Shown piece after piece: positions 1 to 14,500 of a stretch of DNA of 64,000 nucleotides (positions are counted from its first letter, which is position 1; the number at the start of each line of letters is the position of its first letter). The stretch is from Rhabdornis inornatus. Taxonomy: Eukaryota; Chordata; Aves; Passeriformes; Rhabdornithidae. Position numbers and translations under genes: made by a program. The notes below the pieces were generated by a model. The model ran no database searches and was not told the DNA's origin. It saw nothing but the letters and a program-made list of their open reading frames with translations. The stretch covers positions 385,519 through 449,518 of the forward strand of contig VWZS01002145.1 in the NCBI GenBank assembly GCA_013397075.1. The letters run 5' to 3'.

Positions 1-1012
1 ACACAACAGAACAAACTCAGAAAAATCTGTCACAAATATCAAGATTCATATGCATAGTAGACGAGGCAATAAATACAAAAGATCATAAAACCAGGGAAAT
101 GGAACATTCTATCAGACTTTCTTTAAAGGTACACAAGGCACATAATGCTTAAAACCATTGCTAAATAAAGAAATTATTAACAAACTATATTTAAATAATA
201 GGGTTTTTTTCAGAGCCTAAGGAGGAATAATTTCACATGTGTATGGAAGTTTTTTTCCTCTAGTGTTTTATAAGGCAGCAGAAACACAGAGACCTTAAAT
301 ATTTTTTGGTCTCATGTGACACCCAGGCAAACCCAGGCTACGCTTCACTGAAATCAATGGAGACAAACCCATGAAAAGAGGGAAATAATGCTTGTAGTAT
401 TTTGGATGTGTCTAAGGGTTGTGTTTAACCACAGTTTATTTACTGTGACTGAACAAGCCTAATTTTACCTGCTTTGCATGGTCAGTCCAAGGTATTGTCT
501 TTGTGCACCCCTGTGGAAAATATATTACTTTTATTTAAGCACTGTCAATAAGATCTGAAGCTGACTAAGGAAATTCCTTCTATCATTAGTACTTCCAGCA
601 TTGTCATTAGCTACTACTCAACCTTTTTCAATCCTGACACCTTTAAATTTTGCCTTTCTGCAGTTCCAATCCCCTGTTAAGCTGTTGGTTCCCCACTGGA
701 TGGCAGTCCCTGCAAGATTATTCGTTCTAGGAAGGAAAAGTCCATCTTTAAAGCAGTGAACTCATATCTCAAACTGCTCTGCAGATGAATATGTACGTGA
801 AATGTTACAGCTGTGAGTATATTTGCATTCTTTTTTCTTGTTGCTACAGTATAGGTGTGTGAAGGATTTTTCTGTATGTGTCTTTCCCCCATACTAATTT
901 TCCAATTGAGACTTCAGAGCTTAAAACCATGCGGGAGGGTAACACTTCTGTGGATCAATCCAGCCAAAAATTTCAAAGCATTTTGCACAGACTACGTCAA
1001 TTTAGAAGTCAA

Positions 1013-1032
1013 TGTGTGTGTGTGTGTGTGTG
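1013..1032. repeat. (TG)10 microsatellite
   Basis: Ten TG units are followed by a degenerate CGTGCACGTGTATGTG stretch. Confidence 0.97.
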
Positions 1033-2424
1033 CGTGCACGTGTATGTGGACTTATACAGCAGCTCATAAAAGGGAAAAAAATCTGGAGTTTTACAAAGTC
1101 ACATGAATAACTCACAATTACAGTGCCTACCTAGAAAGATTAAAAAATAAGGCTTCAGTGTTTTGATTGAACATCCACTGTACATCTGATGGTAAGGATA
1201 TGGAGTTCAATGGCTAAAGGGAACAGATTATTTAAAATACAGTAGGTATTCAGAACTACATAGTACTGAAACTATGACTGATGTTTTTAAACTAGAAGTC
1301 AAAGCATAGATTGCAGAGGTAGAGAAAGCCATGTGGAATTTGCCAGTATTTCTGTGTATATGGTTTTAGAAAAATTCCTGCCAAAACCTGGGGCTCTCTG
1401 TGCTGGCACCTGTCTGAAAGCAAAAGGTGAACACGTACTGGTACTGGCCCCATAAAATACTTCAATCTCTAAGATATATTTCCCTAAGGCAGAAAGGTTT
1501 TTCACCCTAGCATATTTTAAGGCAGCAAGAGTCTACTGTTTCACTTGGACAGAAAATTATATAACAGCTTATTACAAATAAGTCCTGGAGAGGTCTCTTC
1601 AAAGATGAAAGGGAGATAAATGAAAATAAGAAGAAGAATGTTTGTTTATCAGCACTTGTAGAAAAGACTTCTTTTTAACACCCTGTACAGATGCCTACGT
1701 CTGAGCATTTCAAAGCACTAGTGTTACACAGGTGGCTGGTTTTGTGCACCTTTTAGAGATGTCAGGTTGAGACAGTAAAGTGACTAGCTTAAAGTTATGT
1801 AGCAGCTTAATCACCATGCTAGGAACAAAATTAACATCTAACTGTCAGTTCTAAATAACCATCGTACTAAGCACTAGGGACTGTCAGCAGCAAGCATTCA
1901 CTAAAGTTTTTACAATTTTTTTTATTCTAGACAATTTCAGGGTAACAATTGCTTTTAAGATGTTTTTTGTCAAATGACACTTTCTGTAGAAAAAAAAATT
2001 GCAGCAACATTTTATTGAAAGTTTAAGCACAGTACGTCCTGCTTACTGGTTTGTTGGCAAGCTCTGTCTCTTCTATTTCCTGAAATTTAGACTGCACGAT
2101 CATTGCTTCACTCTCCCTCACAACTCATATATTATTGAAATGGTTACTCCCAGCACTCTCCAATTAGTCCATTGTGCTAAACTTTCTCCCTTGATAAATT
2201 TTGAAAGGAACCCTGTCAAATTTTCACTTCTGTTAACCTTTTTGTTCATGCCCCATATACTTCTTCTGAAATATCATGTTATTCTTTTCCAAGCACACAT
2301 TGATCTAAAACTGCCTCTGATCCTGTGGTACCTCCAAAATCAGAGGACTGGAGTCCAGCTCCAATGCTGAGTTGGGCCCCTCCATGTCTCCCTGTTGCCC
2401 ATCTGTTTGCAAATCGCCCAAGGG

Positions 2425-2522
2425 TAATTTGTAAGCTCCTTGGGACAAGGGCAGCCTCTGTTTCTGCCACACCTTGTCCAAGTTAAGAACTCCTCAGCAT
2501 TTTGGTTACACCCATAGTAGAT
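2425..2522 (+). mobile_element. Probable ancient MIR/L2/CR1-type retroposon 3' tail
   Basis: The segment TTTGTAAGCTCCTTGGGAC (2428-2446) resembles the highly characteristic 3' region of amniote MIR, L2 and related CR1-mobilised SINEs (TGTAAGCTCCTTGAGGGCAG). About 70 bp later comes ACACCCATAGTAG, resembling the GGCACATAGTAGG near their ends. The match is from memory and diverged. Confidence 0.4.
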
Positions 2523-5500
2523 TTTGCATTAATTAAGTTTTATCATGCGAAACTCTATCACCAAATTCCTGACCAACTGTACTGTTTATTTCTGTCTGAC
2601 TGAGGTTTCAGATTACTTTCTTCCTAAAGCTGTCTTTGCCACTTTTCCACAGTTTTCCACATCCGGCTTTCCTTTCCTTTTCCTCCACTCTCCTCCCCAG
2701 CTTTCTGCTTGCAGGGATATGCTGGTGCCCTCATTAGTGTGGCCCATTTCTTTGCATTTCCGAGGCCTTCATTCAAACCCCGGGCCAGCAACTTTCTCCC
2801 TGTTTTTTCTGAGCTTTTCTGTGCCTGGGAGCGTGCCCTGACACACCCTCCACTCCTGCCCAATCCTTTTCCAAGCTGACGCAATTTGTTTTTTGGTCTG
2901 CTGCCTGTCCTGAGATAACCCTATTCACTATCCCCACATAGTCACATCCTCTCTCTTAGGAAGAGAGTTTTCTCCTCAGCTGGACAGGTCTTGCTGTAAT
3001 AATGTGCAGACCATAGGCAGATAATCTGGGAGGCAAAGCATGTTACTTTTTATTGTACTCCAAGCTGACTGAAGGGCAGAGGCAAAGAGCCACATGGCAA
3101 TGAAGCTACAGCAGCTCCGGTGCAGCTGGACACGTGCATATTCTTTCTGAGTGACTGTCCCACCAGAAGTGTGATGAGAAGGAAAAATTGTAGGAATTTA
3201 ATGATTTAGTACTTGACTGTAGGGAAGACAGGCTATTCAGTTATTGTTGATTTTTTCACTTCCTAGGCTGAGGAAAATATCCCTAAATAAAAAACGTCCC
3301 ACAGGGTTAGAAAGATCAGTCATCCACTGAGGATAAACTTGGAGTACAGTCCGAAGCTTTGCTCCTGACTGAGAGAAACTTCTTTATCGTGTGGATACAC
3401 ATGAGTCCAAGGTTTTGGTTTGCACAGCTGTAAGGGCAGTCATGGCCCAGCTGTGACTGGCATCCAGAAGTATATCACAGGGGCACCACGTTTGGAGATG
3501 TCATTTAAGGCTTTTCTCTTGCATGGACAAGCGTCAATAGACTTCCCCAGTGCACACAGTGGAACCACATTTGTGCTCTGAATTTTAAGGTGCTGATCTT
3601 TGAGTGTCTGTGTTGCCCTAATAAATTCAGAACAAATTATATCTGCTTGAAAAATCTCCTGTATTCTCTTGTGTTCATTTATGAAATGGACTTGCACATA
3701 GATTTAGTACCAGTGGACAAAAGAAGGTTGCTATAACTTGTACCTACTTCACCATAACATGGCTTTAAAAGATTTTATTAAAGACTCTTTGTGTCTAGCA
3801 CTTCCTTGCCCTGTCCGTATTCGCCTGTTTTGTACTGGGGACTTGGATGGGACTTATTCTAGGCAGCTTTGTGTTATGTCTGCACTGCAGGAAACATCCT
3901 TGGGTCCTATGGTGCATGCTGGGTTCCCACATAAGCTTTAAGCCCTGTGCTAAGTGCCCTCCACTTAACCTCTGACAGTAGAGGCCTTTGGCAATTCCCA
4001 TTTCACATCTGTATTTTCTTATTGATTACCAAGTATTCTTTTTGAGGTTATCCTTATTAAAAATACATGGTCATTGCTTGTTCTGTGGCAATGCTTAGAG
4101 GAGCAAGCTCCCATTGAGTTTCACTGCTTTGGTTGTGCTAACACAGGGATGACACTGCTGAGTCCACAGGAGGCAAGTTTTTATATCTCTGTGGGTAGGG
4201 AGGCAAGGGGAGTCTGGTGATTAGAGAGCTCTTCCTCTAGAGGTACTACCTGCTCCATCCCTCCAACCTGAAGGACTTGCATACACCATGGAAATGAAAC
4301 TTTTTGGTACCTGCCAGAAGGTTCTTTCTGACACATTTCAGGAAGCATTTTCACCATACATTTGACAAGTTTTCTTATATCTTTGAAAATGTCTGCTAAG
4401 CTTTAATTCCTACCTGGTTTTCCATTTTGAGAGCACCTCCCCTTTGCTGATTTTTGGACGGAACCTCATTGCTCCACATTTTACTTAGATACATTGTCCA
4501 TTAGGGGCATGTGGAAAAACTCCCTGGTGGGAATTGCTTCTGGGTGGACTGCGGGTATTTACGTCGGTGAAAGCTGGATGCTTTGCAGGCTGCGAACACA
4601 GACTTCTTTTAAGCCAAACAATTGTATTATATTAGTTGATGACTTTGACTTTTCTTATTAATGCAGTACTTTTTTTGATGATGAAAAGAAAGACATGGGA
4701 AATGTACTATCTTGGTCAAAGATCTATCATATGATTTCAATTCACCATAGAGTGACCACCAGGATAGCTGAGGATGTGGGTAGTTTTGAATAGCTTCTGT
4801 ATATATGTCATAGGTCTATGTGACTGCTGGTATTGTAAGTGTAAAGGGTTAATGTAGCCCCACAGGATTAGAGATGTGCAGGAAGGCAGACTATACTTAA
4901 CCTTATTGCTGAAATGTTTAGTCAGCCAGTTCTGACGCTAAAACATATTTTTTTCCTGAGTTGAAAAGAGGACATCCAGTACAGGGTAAAAGCAGAACTA
5001 TACAGCTTCATGAGCAGCAGAGCCTGCTGACTGGCTGAATCAGCCTTATCTGCTGTAACTAAGAGAGAAGAGAGGAGAATGATAAACCTCAGGGGAAGGG
5101 CAGGAGGAGACACAGACATTTACCTGCTGCCCCTTAAAAAGGAAGTTCTTTGCAGCAAGGGAACTCCATAGCTAGAGGTGATGTTTGAAGAGAAGTGCCC
5201 CTTGCATTGCTGTGGAAGATGCAAAAGATGCTGAGGAGAGTTTAGGCAGCTGAGCTGGAGTCCTGCGCTTGTGTTTCAGATGCACGGAGCAGCAAGAGTA
5301 GGTATGTCTCAGGTGGTGCAGAGCTACAAAGTGGATGCTGACATGAATTATCCGCATGCCACAAGAAAGGGCCATGCAGGGGTGCTTGCAGGAGTGCTGG
5401 AAGCAGCACAGCAGCGTCAGCTTGCTTATATCATAGAGATATAAAAGCTTGTTTAGTATTTAGGTGCTAATGTTCACTGTACTGTGCTGCTTCAAGACCT

Positions 5501-8470
5501 GAAAATGGGTCACTTGGTGATACCTAGATCTTAGTTGTGCTGTGTAGCATAGCCTGTCTATTTCATTTAATCTGTGGGTAAAGTAGCTGAGGTTGAGAAT
5601 TTCCTTTTGACATATCAATTGTAAGGGAGATGCTCTTTAGTAAGAACATCTATGGACTGTGATGGAGTCTTGGAAAGTTGTTTCTTAAGGTCTTGAGAAG
5701 CCTGAGAGGGGGAAAGAAAGAACATCATTGTTGGAGTCTGGAGAATAGCTTCAGACCAGATGTAGCACCCCTGAATGAAAAGTCTTCCCAGCCAAAGTAG
5801 TAGGAAAAAAAATTGAGGTCTGATATCAAAATATATTGACTGTTCACAGAATGATCTCTGCCAGTGTTGTAATAATTTTCTTGTAGTTTTTTTTTTATGA
5901 GCATCATTTAGTTGTTGTTATCTCCTTGCCCTAATTTAAGCTTTACATGAGAACTTAGATCTTTATGCGGATTTCCTTTGATACCAATAAAAATCAGCAT
6001 GTCCCAGCATGTCAGAGAAATCCTGAGCAAATACAATTTTTCCCTGCAACAAAATTAATTTCCAGATTTATCCAAGAAATTAGTTATTTCCTTCTTTTAT
6101 TGTATAAAAGTGTGTATTCAGTTGCTTGCAGTTAGCATCATGACAGCAGTAAGCCATTAAAAGAAGGATAGGGGCTTTGGAGATGACCTCAGGAAGCTCT
6201 TGCTTCTCACCAGGGACTGGGGGCAGTGATTGTGAGGGAAGCTGACAGGAGCTCTGGCAGAACAGGTGTGGTGAGGAAATGTGGAGTTAGACAGGGAGGG
6301 ATAAATGGGAGGGAGGGAGGAAAGGCAGCTGTATCCTGGGATTTGTAGGTGGTGACAAGAAAACTGTATTTGCTGTGACAGTAGATAGTGAGCAAGTGGG
6401 ACATCTGTCATCTTTACTTTTCAGCCCTATGGAAAATACTGTTACAGCTTCAAAGTCATATTGCCTTTTCAAAATGAAATTATCAAATACCTTGTTTCAG
6501 GGAGGATCATTGTCTACCTTAATCCCATGCATGATCTTTGCCTTTTGGCCCTGGTTTGTTAATTCGCTCAGCTGTTTTGCGCACACTTATCAGACATGTA
6601 AGAGCCAGGCCAGCATTTCTCATCGTTATCAAGGATGATACTTTGAGCTCTAAAGCAGCCACATACGTGGGTAAAAGGCTTGCAATTTGTACTATTTATT
6701 AGCTACTGTTTTCCAGAGCATGAAAATCACTGAAGCTTTATATCCCTATTGTAAATAGGAAAAGACAGACTTTTAACTGAGGAAGACAGCAATGGCAATG
6801 AAATATGCATTATGAAACCATGAGCATGTTCCTTTATCACAGGACACTGTTGGGAAATGCATTAACTGTTAACCACCAGTTAACTGGCAGGTCAGGCAGA
6901 CAAACCAAATGTAAAGGTCTATTACCTCCTACAGCAACCCTAGGAGTGACAGCTCAGCTGGGAAGCTGGCATAATTCAACAAGACCTTGTCACTGTGCTT
7001 CCCCTGCCGCCATCTATTTTGTAGTGAGTTGGGAAGGACCATAATTTGGTCACTGGAAATACTAGAATGATCAGCAGTTACTCTCAGGAATACTTAATCA
7101 AAGCCAATGAGTCTTCTCTACGGATAAATATAAACTCTTTGATGTGCCTCCATATAAAAAACCCCATTTGTTATAAAATATGACTACGAAATGTATAGAA
7201 AATAGCAGTTAGTTGTATTTCAAGTGACCACTGACAGGTTATGGCTTTATGAAAAAGAACTTCGAATCCTTGGAGAAGAGATGAATTTTTAAAAGAGGGT
7301 AATGATTAAAAGTAAAGAATTTTGCTTGGGAAAACTATTAGCAATTCATTAAAATACCTGAAAGGCAAAATAAGATTGTTTTGCTTTTTAGTAAGTTATG
7401 TGTAAGAGTTTTCAAATTTAGCATTGCTTTGAGTATAATTAAATGTGTTTTGGAGGTGGAGAGAAAGCAAATTATGGAAATATGTGCTAGAAGGAATCTG
7501 AGTCTTGTCCACTGAGCTTTCCAGAGCTGTCAAAATCTCGGAGTGATGTACAAGACCTGAAAAAGTGGCTAGATATAAGTATTTCTAGTCATACCAGGAA
7601 AAGCTCTACTCTTGGCAAATAGTAAAAGTTTCAGAAAATGTTTGAACCAGTCTAAGAATGTGCTGCTTTTTTTAGTGTGATTCTGCAGTTTTCTGAATCC
7701 TCAGTGAGTTGTTCAATCCCTAAAAGCCGAACATTAAACCATGAAAGAAAGAGTGATTCATTTTCTTCCAGCTAAAATGACTGGTTCATTTGCATCACTT
7801 CATGACTTGGTTCTCCATTGCATCAGATGGGTGCCTCTGCTGGCCGAGGGAAAGGGTGGGAAGACACAGCCAGGGGTCTGAGGAGGAGAAGGAATCATTG
7901 TTTTGAGCAGCAACTAGTCATTCAGTAAGGCACAGTTTTACAGTATAGGAAACCCCAAATTAACTCAAATCTTGTGCAAAGAGGAGGTTCAAAATAGTGG
8001 GGTTTATCTAGTTGATAGGAACATTTCTGATCATTTTCTGAGAATTGTGCTCACCTCTGTGAGTTGTAGCATATAAAAAAGAACACATTTTATATTTCAG
8101 ATTAGGATAGTCACAGAAAATTGAAATAGCAAATAAAACATTTTTAAGTGAAATGAGGGGGAGATGGAAACATGAATTCAGATGCACATCAGAAATCAGG
8201 AGAAAAGGTGCAAATCTGTTGTTTTACTTTTAGATAGACTAAAAGATTTTAAATCAATAAAAAAGCCAGAGTTTTACTAAAAAATAGCAGCAATTGTCCA
8301 GTTTCCTCCAATTTTTTTTTATTCTGTAAACCAGACCACCAAACACTGGTGGTCAGTGCTTTAGCTCCAGATTTATTTTTTAGTTGGCACACAGGTAAAA
8401 CTCCCAGGGAGTTTTGGTGGTGACCCTCCAGATGGGAATGACAAAATGACTCAGGCATCCTCCCATTTAT

Positions 8471-8505
8471 CATATCATATCATATCATATCATATCATAT
8501 CATAT
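8471..8505. repeat. (CATAT)7 microsatellite
   Basis: Seven perfect CATAT pentamers, likely polymorphic in length. Confidence 0.97.
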
Positions 8506-11500
8506 CATTCCTTCTCTAGATATCTTTTTGGGGTCAGATGCATATGTGGAGTGATGTACAGTGGCATAGTAATTAAGAAATTGCCTTTTTCTTGTTAAAT
8601 ACACGATGATTCCACAAGTGCCTTGGTCCGTCTTTACTAGGTAAAATCAGAAGTTCATTAAATATTTTGCCTGAGTAAAGACTGGAGAAAGGTGCCCAGA
8701 CAGTAAATTCAGTCTCTACATCACCTGTGGATCAGTCACCCAAAGGCTAAATGGTAATTCCCTTCACAGCCTCATGTGTATCCAGGGTAATTTCAGAAAC
8801 ATCTAACACCATCCTAGCCTAACAGAAGCCCAACTTTGCTGCTTTGTGAATCGAGGTAAGCCATGGTCCTTTTCTGTTTCTGTTGGGAAGTTCACCAGGC
8901 ATGTCATGAAAGATTATCAGTGTAACCCAACTGGCATCCTTGTGGGATAAACCCAGGCAATTCCAAGCAGAGGAACAAAAGGTCAGAGCACTGCAAACCC
9001 AGCACCACCACCAGCATCTTGGGTTACAAGGTTATGGTACAGAGGAAGGAGGGGGATGAAGCGTAGCCTGGTAAACACTCAGTCAGCTCTCAAAAATAGA
9101 AAGTGACATGGATTCTAAGAGTAGAAATATGAAGCTACTGTACAGTGCATGTTCACCTGTCATTATCACTTACATGCACTGAGAGGTAGGGCAGCTGGCT
9201 CCAAATTTCTGGCCCAACTGAAGAGATATTTTTAAATAAAGTTAATGCAGTAAATTTAATTTACTCTGGCAGCAGGAGAGACTGGAACTTTTGTGACAGT
9301 TTTGGAAATGCTTCACTTTAGACAGCAGTATTTCATTGTTTCTCATGTTGAACCTATGTTGTTCCAGCAGTTTACATCCAGGTAAAACTGTATATAAAAA
9401 TGACCAAGCTCTTTTTCTCATACAGTCTTAATTCATTTGAACAGCCTTTCGGTTAAACTGCTGCACATTTGCTTTTCATTTGCTGTATGGCAGAGAGCAG
9501 GTCTTTGAGGGTCTTTAATCTGTATTCTTTGTTTTTTTAGGAAAACTCTAAGTGGAACATGGTTCATTGAAAGTGAGATATCCTTGGTGCCATCTCTGAG
9601 TCATGGGTATCTCCTCTTCAACATCTTCTGCAAAATTCTGTGTAAGACAACAACTTATTTAATGTTGTCTGACACAAGCATAGAGGAGAGACTGTAACTG
9701 GGATATTTACACTGCCATTGCAGATTGTACTGGAAATAAAAGATGCAGACATAGATACTTAATGCAGCAGTAATGTTAGTTAGAAATCCTCACTGTACAC
9801 TTTGAAAGAAAATAGAAGATACCAGAGTAAGGAGATTGGCCAGAAGAATCTATCAGCTGTTAGTCTGCCAGAGTCCTATTAGTCTCCAGCTATGCTTCTG
9901 AGTCAGCCTGCTGGATTAGCTGGAGTGCCAGATCCTGCTTTGCCTCTCAGTGCATGTCAACATTGGAACAAGCCATAAAAAGGCAGGTTCTGTTTCACAA
10001 ATACCTCCGAGTCTTTCAAAACTTTTGAAATCTTCTGAAACTTGTAATCAGGTATGACTTTGTTGAAACCTTGCTTGCAGAGTGAAAAGGTCAGTCTCTC
10101 TAGGTGTATCTCTTTTATGTACACTGGACTTGCAAAATCTAGTCAAAAACGTTGAAACTGATAATTTGAACAAATGTGTTTGGTTTGACAAAGAAGTTTC
10201 TGAAGAAAAATCTATTCTTTAAACAGACTTGTTGTAGCTCCAACATAATAATAAGGCAGCTAAGAGGGACGGCTCTCTCATTTAAAGACTCCTGCACAGA
10301 ACAGGATTTTTGTAGTGACCCCTTCTCACCTCATCTCAGTCCGACATGCCTCTGTGGGCCTGGAACTGCTGGCATGGTTTTGGAACTGTTTTGATCAGAG
10401 ACTTTATTGGCAGGTCATTCCTGCAAAAGGGCTGTTGATGTACCTCTTCCCTGCACTTTATGGAACTATTATTTAACTCTTTTCAGACAAGACATGGGCT
10501 TTTACTCTCCTGGCAACTACATTCCTAGTGTCCTGGTGCTGCCAATAGTTCCATGTATCTGGGAAAATTCCTGAGTGTTTTTGTAGGAGACTTCCTATGA
10601 TTCTGAATAAAGACTGAATGTAGCTACCCGGTCTGAAAATCAGGCAACCTGTTTTAGATCACATGAACCAAATGACAGTAATTCTCCTGTAGGTGCTTTG
10701 AAGTTTGATTATCTCTTTATAATCTACATCTAATGCAATGCAAATAGTATTGAATTGGGTGACATGCAGAAATGCTATGCAAGTTATATAATCCAGGAAA
10801 CCATGGTATTTGTCTAAAACCAAAATTTCTACTTTTATTTTGGTATCCAAAACCAGGTTGAGTTTTGTCAGTGTACTGCAGAGACTGACATTTGCCAGTG
10901 ATTGCTCTTTGTATTTTAGTAGCAGTTGTAGAAGCCATAAATCTGGATTAGGATTTTGATGTTCCAGGTATTACACAACTAAACACAAAAATTCCAGTTC
11001 CCCAGAAACTTTCAATGAAACTTAATAAAGCAATTAAATAGTGGGATGCAGCCACTTAATATTATCCTGATAAACCCTAAGGAAATTCAAAGGAGTAAAG
11101 GAAAATACAGAAAATACAGATAGGGTTACCTGATCTGATTTGTTAATACATTCAATCCTACCTCATGCCTGAAATCTTCAGCGTAACTGGAGCATTTGTT
11201 TGAAAGGAATAAAAAATAGATATAATTAAGTTGAAGAAAGAGTAGAGAAAGGAATTGGAGTTACCACAGCTCACAGTAATACAGCTTTGAGTAGAAAGCA
11301 GACATATAGATGGATAGATAGATTATGCTGGTATTGTTTGGAAACTGGGACTGGAAAAAGGAGCTGTGCGTCAGCAGAAGGTAATTCTGTACCTCAGGAC
11401 CTACCATAAAAAGTGTTGCATTCAGAGGCTTGTTTTCAAACACAAAAGGAGGAAGAGGGAGAGATTAGAGACAAAATTTGCAGCAGGACAGCTCTGGAGT

Positions 11501-14500
11501 AAGTCTGACAAAACAGGGCCAAGCAGAAAGACCAGCAACTGGTACAAATCATAATTGATAGAAACCCACATATACAGTAATTTATATATTTATAGCTCTG
11601 CTCCACAAAAATGTCCAAGTTTTCCACACTGCTTATTCATTTCCTCAATCATCAACGACACAAAAAAATTTAGCCTTTAAATTCAGGTAAAGAGTACTTT
11701 TTGAGAGTTTTGCCTTTTTTGTTATTATTGACTAAGTTACCTAGTAGTGTTAATAGTAACTAGCTACAAACAAATGATTACTCATGGTTGATGTAATTTG
11801 TCCTACTGGGTCGCTCAAGGTTCAGTAAGAAATTAAACATCAAGCAGAAGAACTTGCAATAGCTAAATGCAGGAAAGCAGCTAAATGATAGCTTATGGGG
11901 ATGGTGTTTGAGTTGTGCTCTCACCACCTCTGCAGAATGTATCTGCTGGCCACTGCTCCCTCTGCCTTCTGATTAGCCTGAATCACACACAACCCAGGAA
12001 AAGAGCCAGCTTTTGGGACTACAGATTCCATTAAATTCTTGCATGGGTGGGGTCAAAAGCTTGCTGCTCCTGAAGGGCACAGGCGTCACTGAACCTTTGC
12101 AGTACCAAGATGGTTCAAGAATTTATGAGCTGGAGAGGGGGGAAAAAGCAATATCAGTCATTTTAGACTGCTTGTTTCAGGTGTTACCAGCTGTCTAATA
12201 TGTGCTCCAAAAAGCCTGATTATTGCATAATTTTGGGGAATACAAACAATGAGTAGGGTTTCTTGCACAGCATTTTGTGTTTGTTTTCTCTGTGCCTGAG
12301 GGCTTTGCAGTATGCAAACAGAAATCACATACCCAGAGCTTAGGCGATATCCTCTCTATGTTCCAGTCCAACATTGTTCCTGTCACACAATCGAAGCACA
12401 GTCACTAATTCTGTAAGCCTACCAGGATGTTATATCACCTCCTGTGAAAGCCTGTGGTGAAGGGTGACTCAACCAACACAGTAAGCAGGTTATCCTGTTG
12501 CATAATTTGCTTTATAGTAAAATTAGACATGGTATCAACCAACAAAGTTTGCTTTGAGATCCACATTTTTCTGAGACTCGGGTTCACTTAAGTAATTTTT
12601 AAAAAACCAATTGTTTCTGTACTAACTTGTAAATTTCCGTATAAAGTTGGGCCAACAATTGCAGAAGGACTTAAGGCTTATGTTTTCAATCTTAAAAGCA
12701 ACAGACATAAGAGTAGTAAAAGATGAAAGGGTGCAAATGACCTAGTAGTTTTGTACTAAAATATAAAAAGTCCTAATCATTTGTCACCTGCTCCTGTGGC
12801 CCAGAATGGCTCACATCAATGTTAGCCTCCAAGAACAGGATGAGTGCATCCAATCTGTCACTTGGGAATGGTCTGCTTGCGCCAACTCCTTAATTTTATC
12901 CAGAAAAGCTTGGAAAAAAGCTGTGGGCCATCATCATGTGTGCAACACACCATGAGAACTTGATAGGACAGACAGCTGAGTTGTTTTATCCAGAAATGTT
13001 TGCAGGCACTGCTAACAATAGACAGAGCCAAAAGTTAGCGGACCTTTATTTCCAGCTGAAAAGAACCAGGTTGTTCCTGCACTGTTGATAGTGAATGTGG
13101 TTGGTTGTTCACAATGAAGAAGTTTCTTCTCCTTACCAGCCTAACCAAAACAGAAACAACCTTCCAGGAGGGAACTTGGGGTACACTAGAGCAAAGAGCA
13201 GAAGCTCCTAAAACAATATCCTGTGTCCTGGGACCATGGTGGGGAAAAATCTGTGCCCTGACCACCTCCAGGCCTGGTGGCCCCATGGCTACTTGCAAGG
13301 CTGTAGTGTTTTGGAGGGAGCAGTCGCCTCAGTGAAGCAATTTCTGCTTTTTGTAGAGCAGAGCCAGTTGTGTTTTTCCAGGAAGCCCCTGTCATCCTGA
13401 CATCCTCTGTGGCCTGAGGGCTTCATAGGCAGCTAGGAGTTTCTCCTGGTGGTTCTTTGGTTTCTTTGAGTGTGACCATGAAGAGCTTTCAGCACTGAGC
13501 AGGCGTGAATTTGCCTGACAAACCTTGCACTCCCGAGCAGGTGAGGCATTGGAGTAGTTTGTCAGTGGGGTGATGCAAGGAGGGCTGGGTGCCTTCGAGG
13601 GCAGAGAAATATCTGATCACATTGAACAGCACTGGGAGGGAGTGATGTCACGGAGTGTTGCAGACACTTTACAGCAGATTCTGTGTGGGCTTGACAAGGG
13701 GTGTGGGGGATTTAGGAAGTGAGGCTCAGCCTAATGCTATGGCTCTCAAGGGTGTTTTTTGCTTTCCAAGTTGATCATAGGTATGCGCAATAGCAGTTCT
13801 AAGTTTAACAGATGAAGCAATGCATATTGGAGAAGTTCTTTTCTTTACCCGAATTTTAAAATGTACAGATTTGGATGTGTTCTTTGAAAGTGTGTTTCAC
13901 CAGAAAGTGTTGCTTTGATCATGTCCATGGAAGCAGATGATTTTTTCTGAAAAAATGTTTCTGAAGCGGCTTCACATAAAGCTTTCAAACACACCCTGAA
14001 AGTAAAAGACAAATAAATATTCTAATAAATTACATGGTTTTTTGAGAATATGGTGATTATTGGAGGTGTCAACTAGTAATTTTTTTATGATGATTTATGT
14101 CTAGCAAAGAATGAATCGAGTAGATTTTACAGAATAGTAAAGGTTGTTCTCTTGTATTACATTGGCAGTGAGGAAACTGGAGGGAAAAAATGAATTCTTC
14201 AATGGTTTTGAGCACCAAAGGAAATTAATGCTAGGAATGAAGTGGATTCAGTCCACAGTGGTGCTTGTTTGCAAGGCAAACTGGTAACTCTTTCAACTAT
14301 TTTTAAAAATTGTACTGATACTTCATTTTTATGTTAGATTAGTGCAAGATAGCATAACCTGAGAGTGTGTGAGCTGCTGCAAACAGATGGACTGTGGGTT
14401 TGTACTTCAGGCTATTGGTGTACTTCGGGTGTAAAACATGACATATTTCATACAGTTGTTTGAATGCATGGCACAGGGGATGCAGGACTGTGAATTAAGA

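Noticed and set aside
8471..8505. CATAT array as a CRISPR-like or satellite repeat
   Set aside because: Direct 5-bp units without spacers are an ordinary microsatellite; no CRISPR array occurs in the window.
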